This document shows, piece after piece, positions 7,435 through 11,182 of a stretch of DNA of 11,182 nt. Source of the DNA: TA-21 sp036557405 (GTDB lineage Archaea; Thermoproteota; Nitrososphaeria; Nitrososphaerales; Nitrososphaeraceae); contig DATBHO010000120.1 of the NCBI GenBank assembly GCA_036557405.1, positions 1 to 11,182 on the forward strand, read 5' to 3'. How positions within the stretch are numbered: position 1 is the first letter of the stretch; each line of letters starts with the position of its first letter. Made by a program: the position numbers and the translations under genes. The notes beneath the pieces are model-generated. The model worked only from the letters and a program-made list of their open reading frames with translations. It searched no databases and was not told where the DNA came from.

Positions 7435-8075
7435 TGAAGAATACCGATCTTGGTTTTGTCCATCAATTCATTCCTCCTTATAGTAATGCAAAAGGATCCA
7501 AGCAAACTTTGCTACTTCTACACGGTACAGGCGGTACAGAGGACGATCTTATTCCTTTGGGAAAAGAGTTGGCACCTGATGCTTCAATTCTTAGTGTAAG
7601 GGGTAAGGTCCTGGAGAATGGAATGCCAAGATTTTTTAGGAGACTTGATGAAGGAGTCTTCGACTTGGAGGATCTGAAAATGAGGACCGACGAGTTGGCA
7701 AAATTCTTAGATAAAGCTTCTTCAACATACACGATTGATGAAAAAAGAATCATTGCAGTTGGCTATTCTAATGGTGCAAATATAGGTGCTAGTCTCTTAT
7801 TAAGGCGTCCTGAATCACTTGCCGGAGCAATCTTGTTTCGAGCTATGGTACCGTATATTCCGACTGTTCTGCCAGACCTCTCAAATAAGTCCATAATATT
7901 ATTGGAAGGTCTGTATGATCCAATCGTTAGTAGACCGGAGGCGCAAAGGTTGTTGGAAATATTTACCAATACCCACTCAAAAGTTACGTTGAATTGGCAG
8001 GATGCAGGACATGATCTCACGAAGGAAGACATAAATGCCGCTAAAAGGTGGATAGAGAGCAACTCTAATCTGTGA
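7434..8075 (+). CDS. Alpha/beta-hydrolase carboxylesterase (MhqD-like, phospholipase/carboxylesterase family)
   Basis: This is a 213-residue cytosolic serine hydrolase with no signal peptide. Visible are the oxyanion-region motif LLLLHGTGGTEDDLIPLG (about 26-43), the nucleophile Ser112 in VGYSNGANIG, Asp162 in GLYDPIV and His193 in DAGHDL, which make a complete triad. The family (phospholipase/carboxylesterase, MhqD/YodD-like) hydrolyses esters. In Bacillus subtilis MhqD is encoded next to the dioxygenase MhqO and contributes to resistance to methylhydroquinone and related electrophiles. Here the same pairing appears, with a one-base overlap between the dioxygenase stop and this ATG. It is probably the last gene of a two-gene operon; the next gene, 30 bases away, points in the opposite direction. 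Confidence 0.9.
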   Translation: MKNTDLGFVHQFIPPYSNAKGSKQTLLLLHGTGGTEDDLIPLGKELAPDASILSVRGKVLENGMPRFFRRLDEGVFDLEDLKMRTDELAKFLDKASSTYTIDEKRIIAVGYSNGANIGASLLLRRPESLAGAILFRAMVPYIPTVLPDLSNKSIILLEGLYDPIVSRPEAQRLLEIFTNTHSKVTLNWQDAGHDLTKEDINAAKRWIESNSNL

Positions 8076-8105
8076 AGAGGACTTCTTAACTTTCCAACGT
8101 ATGGT

Positions 8106-8426
8106 TTAGTTAGATAGTTCAAGAGACATTACATTGTAGGTTATTCTTTCAGGCATTTTTTCGAATATTGGTTTAACTTCATCTACAAGATTTGAAAGTC
8201 TTTTGTTAGCATCCGAATAATAATTATCCATGTCTCCCTTGGATTCCCACAGTGTCAATATGAGGGTCTCATTACTATCTTCATCGTTCTCAAGAATGAT
8301 ATAACCATTTAATCCTTTCTCCTTTCCCTGGATAGTTGCAAAAAATTTTCTAAATTTTGTAGTTGCATCTTTTCGCATTCCGTCCTTTGTTCTCACTCTA
8401 TTAAGCTTTACAGTAGTAGTATTCAC
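8106..8426 (-). CDS. ABM-domain (antibiotic biosynthesis monooxygenase-like) small protein
   Basis: This 106-residue protein has the layout of a dimeric ferredoxin-like alpha/beta barrel. A first strand TTVKLNRVRTKDGM (3-17) is followed by helix KDATTKFRKFFATIQG, then strand LNGYIILENDEDSNETLILTLWES (39-62), in which the Leu-Thr-Leu-Trp-Glu-Ser pattern is typical of ABM proteins, and helix DMDNYYSDANKRLSNL. The start is GTG. The next ATG (residue 17) would delete the first strand, so GTG is preferred. Relatives include cofactor-free quinol monooxygenases (YgiN type), heme-degrading proteins and many uncharacterised members. The fold does not settle which applies here. It converges with the dioxygenase-esterase operon, which makes a quinone-related role attractive but unproven. 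Confidence 0.8.
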   Translation of the reverse strand: MNTTTVKLNRVRTKDGMRKDATTKFRKFFATIQGKEKGLNGYIILENDEDSNETLILTLWESKGDMDNYYSDANKRLSNLVDEVKPIFEKMPERITYNVMSLELSN

Positions 8427-8456
8427 TTAACAACCGAGCGTACTTGTTCAATTTCA

Positions 8457-8464
8457 ATTATAAA
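8457..8464 (-). promoter_or_regulatory. TATA-like box of the ABM gene
   Basis: On the minus strand this reads TTTATAAT, centred about 34 bases ahead of the GTG at 8426. It predicts a leader of only a few bases. No ribosome binding site is seen next to the GTG. Confidence 0.5.
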
Positions 8465-8638
8465 TATCATACTAAATTAACACAAGATGCTTGAATTGCG
8501 TTGTGAACTTGTCTCACGTCTAAGACTTTTTTGAAGTTTGGATGTTCTCATATTTACCCAGATTTTTTCCGTTGTATAAGGACTCAATCACACAATATTA
8601 CCAATTAAATTAAAAATTTTGATGTCCATTCATATTTA

Positions 8639-9133
8639 TTATTTTCGAATAAATGATGAGTCAACAAAATCTCTAAATTTCTTATCTGGATGCGATTCTT
8701 TTGTTTTGATCCAAATGATCCTAAACTTAGGTATAGTCATTATTGTTTCAATAAGAACTTTCCAGCGTTCCCACACCATTTTGTCTATCATTTGTATCTC
8801 ATTTAGACGGAACACGTACTCAAACAAATCAAGAAACGATACTATAGTATAATAGTCAGAGGGCTTATCAAGCAGTGCAAAGCGTTCCTTAAAAACTTGA
8901 CTTTCGGTTGCCATTCTTGTGAATTCTTCCGTCTTTTCAAGATTTAGCCTTGCATCTATTATCCTCGAATAAATCTGCTGCTCGGTTTGCATCTTCAAGT
9001 TAGATACTTGTTGCTCATTCTGACTCTGCAAATTTTTCCTAGCCATTGAGAAGTTAAAGAATGCTAGCACAAGAAGACCGGACACTATTGTGGCAGAGAT
9101 CAGAGGCAGATATGTTAAAATGGTTTCAACCAT
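8639..9133 (-). CDS. Single-pass membrane-anchored coiled-coil protein of unknown function
   Basis: I do not recognise the family with certainty; it vaguely recalls DUF4760-type membrane proteins. From the ATG at 9133 it is 164 residues. One hydrophobic helix lies at about 5-31 (ILTYLPLISATIVSGLLVLAFF), followed by a Gln/Asn/Lys-rich, probably coiled-coil stretch at about 32-70 (NEQQVSNLKMQTEQQIYSRI). A soluble helical C-terminal domain follows, with conserved-looking aromatic residues (FLDLFEYVFRLNE, MVWERWKVLIETI, FRIIWIKTKESHPDKKF). The frame is open up to a TTG at 9157, adding eight residues; ATG 9133 is preferred because it places the helix at the N-terminus. The C-terminal domain probably lies in the cytoplasm. 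It stands alone, not in an obvious operon. Confidence 0.7.
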   Translation of the reverse strand: MVETILTYLPLISATIVSGLLVLAFFNFSMARKNLQSQNEQQVSNLKMQTEQQIYSRIIDARLNLEKTEEFTRMATESQVFKERFALLDKPSDYYTIVSFLDLFEYVFRLNEIQMIDKMVWERWKVLIETIMTIPKFRIIWIKTKESHPDKKFRDFVDSSFIRK

Positions 9134-9157
9134 AATTATGGTCCAAAATCCAGTCAA

Positions 9158-9468
9158 CTAACTCTTTGCATTAAGAGCTCTTTCTCAAAAAGAAATTTTA
9201 GTATAAAATTAGACTACGTGCATTTTAGATTGCAAGATACGGGTTTAGAGGTGATTTTATTTAGAATTTGGATAAATTTCTACATAAATATGATAATTTG
9301 AGAATAAATGATGCCTAGCGATCTGGTAAAAATCAGTCAATATTTATAATTCATATATCAAATCTTAAAAATCGCCTTAATTGACTTTGTCGTATAATAA
9401 ACTCAATTAAATAAATGAATGTAGAACCATTCTAAAATTTGTGGATTTTAAAGTTCCTTAGTTTAATA
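9158..9468. other. AT-rich intergenic region with promoter-like palindromes
   Basis: These are about 310 bases between the aldehyde dehydrogenase 3' end and the membrane-anchored protein. Two perfect palindromic elements sit on the membrane-protein side: AAGAGCTCTT at 9173-9182, and AATTTTA-GTA-TAAAATT at 9194-9210, which includes a TATA-like TTTTATA on the minus strand. The rest (9211-9468) is AT-rich with no ORF of note and no RNA gene recognised. Confidence 0.45.
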
Positions 9469-10872
9469 TCATTCTACATGATGGTTGTGAATTAATTGAT
9501 CATAGAATCTGATTGACTTTACATTCACAAATTCTAACATTCCATATCTTGACAATTCTCTACCAAACCCGCTATTCTTAATACCCCCGAAAGGAACTCT
9601 AGGGTCTGATACGACAACATTGTTTACCGTCACTATTCCGGATTCAATAGATCTTGATAATTTTTCTGCTTTCTCTAGATCCTGTGTCCAAATACTTGCA
9701 CCTAAACCATATTTAGAACTATTGGCAACCCTTATTGCGTCCTTTTCTTCCTCCACTGTAATAACGGGAGCAATAGGTCCGAAGACTTCTTCTGATGCTA
9801 CCTCCATTTTGGGAGAGACCTTTTTCATAATTGTTGGCCGGTAGAAGAATCCCTTGCTGTTAGTACGTTCTCCGCCTGTGGCTACTTCAGCTCCTTCTTT
9901 TACAGATTTTAAAACTAGGTTCTCTATATTGTTCAGACTCTTGGAATTAACAAGGGGTCCAATATCTGTATCATCTAAAAGAGGGTCTCCTACCCTAAGC
10001 TTTTCAGTCTTTGAAACAAACTTTTCTATGAATTCGCTAGCAATCTTTTTTATTATAATAAATCTCTTTGATGCAATGCAACTCTGACCACAGTTGATAA
10101 AGCGTCCTTTAACCGCACCCGTAGATGCTTTTTCGATGTCTGCATCTTCACAAACTATGAAGGGATCACTTCCTCCTAATTCAAGAACAGTTTTCTTCAA
10201 TTGGGAGGTTGCCCTTTGTGCTACTTTACCCCCTACCTGAACACTACCGGTAAACGTTACTGCGTTAATTTCTGAATCGATAAGAGTTTCTGCAGTACTC
10301 GAATCTCCAATCATAGTTTGGAAAATCCCTCTAGGAATTCCAGCATTTATAAAAGCCTTTTCTATCTCAATACCACACTGCATGGTGGCGCTTGCGGGCT
10401 TTAATACGATTGTATTACCTGCCATTAGTGATGGAGCGGCGAATCTAAGTGCCTGCCAATAAGGAAAATTCCAAGGCATTATACTCCCAATCACCCCAAT
10501 TGGTTCAAAAGTTATTACACTCTTCCTTGCATCCGTGTTGACTACTTCATCAGATGTAAAGATTTTTGCGTTATCAGCATAGTATTCTATTGTCCAAGCA
10601 CATTTGTCTATTTCAGACCTTGATTCTTTGATTGCTTTGCCCATTTCCCGTGTTGCCGTTATGGCAAGATTTTCCTTATTTTTCCTTATTTCACCTGCAA
10701 AGGCATATAGGGAGTCAGCTCTTTTCTGGATGTCTTTTTTCCAATCCGAGAATGCTTCTCTTGCCCCCCTTACTAATTCATTAATATCTTCTTTAGTCAT
10801 ATTCTCGTACTCATTAAGAATTTGCCCAGTTGTTGGATTTACTGTCACTAATTTCCCTTCAGTCCCTTTCAA
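9469..10872 (-). CDS. NAD(P)-dependent aldehyde dehydrogenase, succinate-semialdehyde dehydrogenase-like
   Basis: This enzyme oxidises an aldehyde to a carboxylic acid; the closest pattern I recognise is succinate-semialdehyde dehydrogenase (succinic semialdehyde to succinate). The 467 residues form one complete ALDH domain: PWNFPYWQ with oxyanion Asn135, NTIVLKPAS with Lys158, FTGSVQVGG (207-215), general base Glu231 in LELGGSDPF, catalytic Cys265 in NCGQSCIASKR, and EEVFGP (361-366). The start is TTG at 10872. It is supported by an in-frame TGA four codons upstream and by a strong ribosome binding site at 10882-10890. In ammonia-oxidising archaea succinic semialdehyde is an intermediate of the hydroxypropionate/hydroxybutyrate carbon fixation cycle, so this enzyme could link that pool to succinate; that is inference. 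Another aldehyde substrate remains possible. Confidence 0.9.
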   Translation of the reverse strand: MKGTEGKLVTVNPTTGQILNEYENMTKEDINELVRGAREAFSDWKKDIQKRADSLYAFAGEIRKNKENLAITATREMGKAIKESRSEIDKCAWTIEYYADNAKIFTSDEVVNTDARKSVITFEPIGVIGSIMPWNFPYWQALRFAAPSLMAGNTIVLKPASATMQCGIEIEKAFINAGIPRGIFQTMIGDSSTAETLIDSEINAVTFTGSVQVGGKVAQRATSQLKKTVLELGGSDPFIVCEDADIEKASTGAVKGRFINCGQSCIASKRFIIIKKIASEFIEKFVSKTEKLRVGDPLLDDTDIGPLVNSKSLNNIENLVLKSVKEGAEVATGGERTNSKGFFYRPTIMKKVSPKMEVASEEVFGPIAPVITVEEEKDAIRVANSSKYGLGASIWTQDLEKAEKLSRSIESGIVTVNNVVVSDPRVPFGGIKNSGFGRELSRYGMLEFVNVKSIRFYDQLIHNHHVE

Positions 10873-10881
10873 GGATTTATC

Positions 10882-10890
10882 TCACCCTCC
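10882..10890 (-). promoter_or_regulatory. Strong Shine-Dalgarno deciding the TTG start of the aldehyde dehydrogenase
   Basis: On the minus strand this reads GGAGGGTGA, close to the complement of the archaeal 16S rRNA 3' end (GGAGGTGA with one extra G). Nine bases separate it from the TTG at 10872. It is the clearest ribosome binding site in the window and explains the use of a weak start codon. Confidence 0.7.
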
Positions 10891-10963
10891 AGTGCACATA
10901 GCTCCATCAACAACAGTAGATGTTTGGTAGGTTGGACCAATTTAATAGATCTGCAACAATCTG

Positions 10964-10973
10964 CTTTATAACT
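10964..10973 (-). promoter_or_regulatory. Candidate TATA-like box of the aldehyde dehydrogenase gene
   Basis: The minus strand reads AGTTATAAAG. With usual spacing, transcription would begin near 10942 and give a leader of about 70 bases holding the ribosome binding site. A second A/T box (ATCTATTAAA, 10941-10950) would give a shorter leader of about 45 bases. Which one is used cannot be decided from sequence. Confidence 0.4.
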
Positions 10974-11054
10974 GCTCTTTTACCAAGTGGAGCTAATGTA
11001 CTGTATTTCCCAACTTATCAAGAATGAATATTCAGAAGAAGACGAAGAATAGGC

Positions 11055-11062
11055 TTTAATAT
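11055..11062 (+). promoter_or_regulatory. TATA-like box of the right-edge gene
   Basis: TTTAATAT is centred 28 bases ahead of the ATG at 11087, the spacing seen for the other likely leaderless genes in this window. Confidence 0.45.
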
Positions 11063-11086
11063 TGGCAAACTACATAATCTAATATC

Positions 11087-11182
11087 ATGGGAGCTGTTTT
11101 TAACCCAAAGGATTTGCGTAAAGGCTATAATAAAATAATAGAAGACTCAATTAAGGATCTTAGTCCCGATACTAAAGATAGC
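11087..11182 (+). CDS. Partial CDS, N-terminus of an unidentified protein (runs off the window)
   Basis: An ATG opens a frame of 32 codons without a stop to the window edge. It begins MGAVFNPKDLRKGYNKIIED and continues with a charged, Lys/Asp-rich helix-like stretch. The frame is short, so support comes mainly from the well-placed TATA-like box 28 bases upstream and from its position divergent from the aldehyde dehydrogenase gene. There is no signal peptide or membrane segment in the visible part. I do not recognise the family. Confidence 0.55.
   Translation, partial: MGAVFNPKDLRKGYNKIIEDSIKDLSPDTKDS

Noticed and set aside
9134..9157. Eight-residue extension of the coiled-coil membrane protein from a TTG
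   Set aside because: The ATG at 9133 gives a clean N-terminal helix and no ribosome binding site supports the TTG, although it cannot be fully excluded.

Overview
The window looks archaeal, most likely from the Nitrososphaeria/Thaumarchaeota (a soil ammonia oxidiser such as Nitrososphaera or Candidatus Nitrosocosmicus would fit). The reasons are an AT-rich, lysine/isoleucine-rich coding style, A/T-rich TATA-like boxes centred about 25-34 bases ahead of most start codons (the spacing expected for leaderless or nearly leaderless archaeal transcripts), and a leadered gene with a GGAGG/GGTGA-type ribosome binding site. The taxon is an inference. No tRNA, rRNA, CRISPR array or insertion sequence was seen.

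Layout. (1) 109-633 (-): a small four-helix membrane protein of unknown function. It is divergent from (2) 927-2450 (+), a secreted subtilisin-like (S8) protease with an I9-type propeptide and an intact catalytic triad. Its reading frame stops at a TGA exactly where the next domain expects Trp. A recognisable discoidin-like (F5/8 type C) domain continues past the stop to about 2790, with a second lesion (a frameshift) near 2664, so the C-terminal domain has decayed. (3) 2791-3152: AT-rich intergenic DNA. (4) 3153-3587 (-): a PPOX/flavin-reductase-fold, probably F420-dependent enzyme, divergent from (5) 3776-5194 (+), a class I flavoprotein disulfide oxidoreductase with the redox CxxxxC but without the usual C-terminal His-Glu pair. 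(6) 5227-6264 (-): a zinc-free MDR enone reductase of the CurA/PTGR type, divergent from (7-8) 6457-7434 and 7434-8075 (+), a two-gene overlapping operon of a two-module VOC ring-cleaving dioxygenase (MhqO/MhqA-like) and an alpha/beta-hydrolase carboxylesterase (MhqD-like). (9) 8106-8426 (-): a small ABM-fold monooxygenase-like protein. (10) 8639-9133 (-): a single-helix membrane-anchored coiled-coil protein of unknown function. (11) 9469-10872 (-): an aldehyde dehydrogenase resembling succinate-semialdehyde dehydrogenase, with a TTG start and a strong ribosome binding site. (12) 11087-11182 (+): the first 32 codons of a gene that runs off the right edge.

Taken together, the middle of the window (about 3.1-8.4 kb) is a run of small redox and detoxification enzymes: an F420/FMN-type reductase, a disulfide reductase, an enone reductase, a hydroquinone-type dioxygenase with its partner esterase, and an ABM protein. 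The dioxygenase-esterase pair matches, by family, the quinone/hydroquinone-resistance pair MhqO-MhqD of Bacillus subtilis. The best candidate for an under-described system here is therefore an archaeal quinone/electrophile detoxification locus. Each family assignment rests on sequence motifs; the joint function is inferred.
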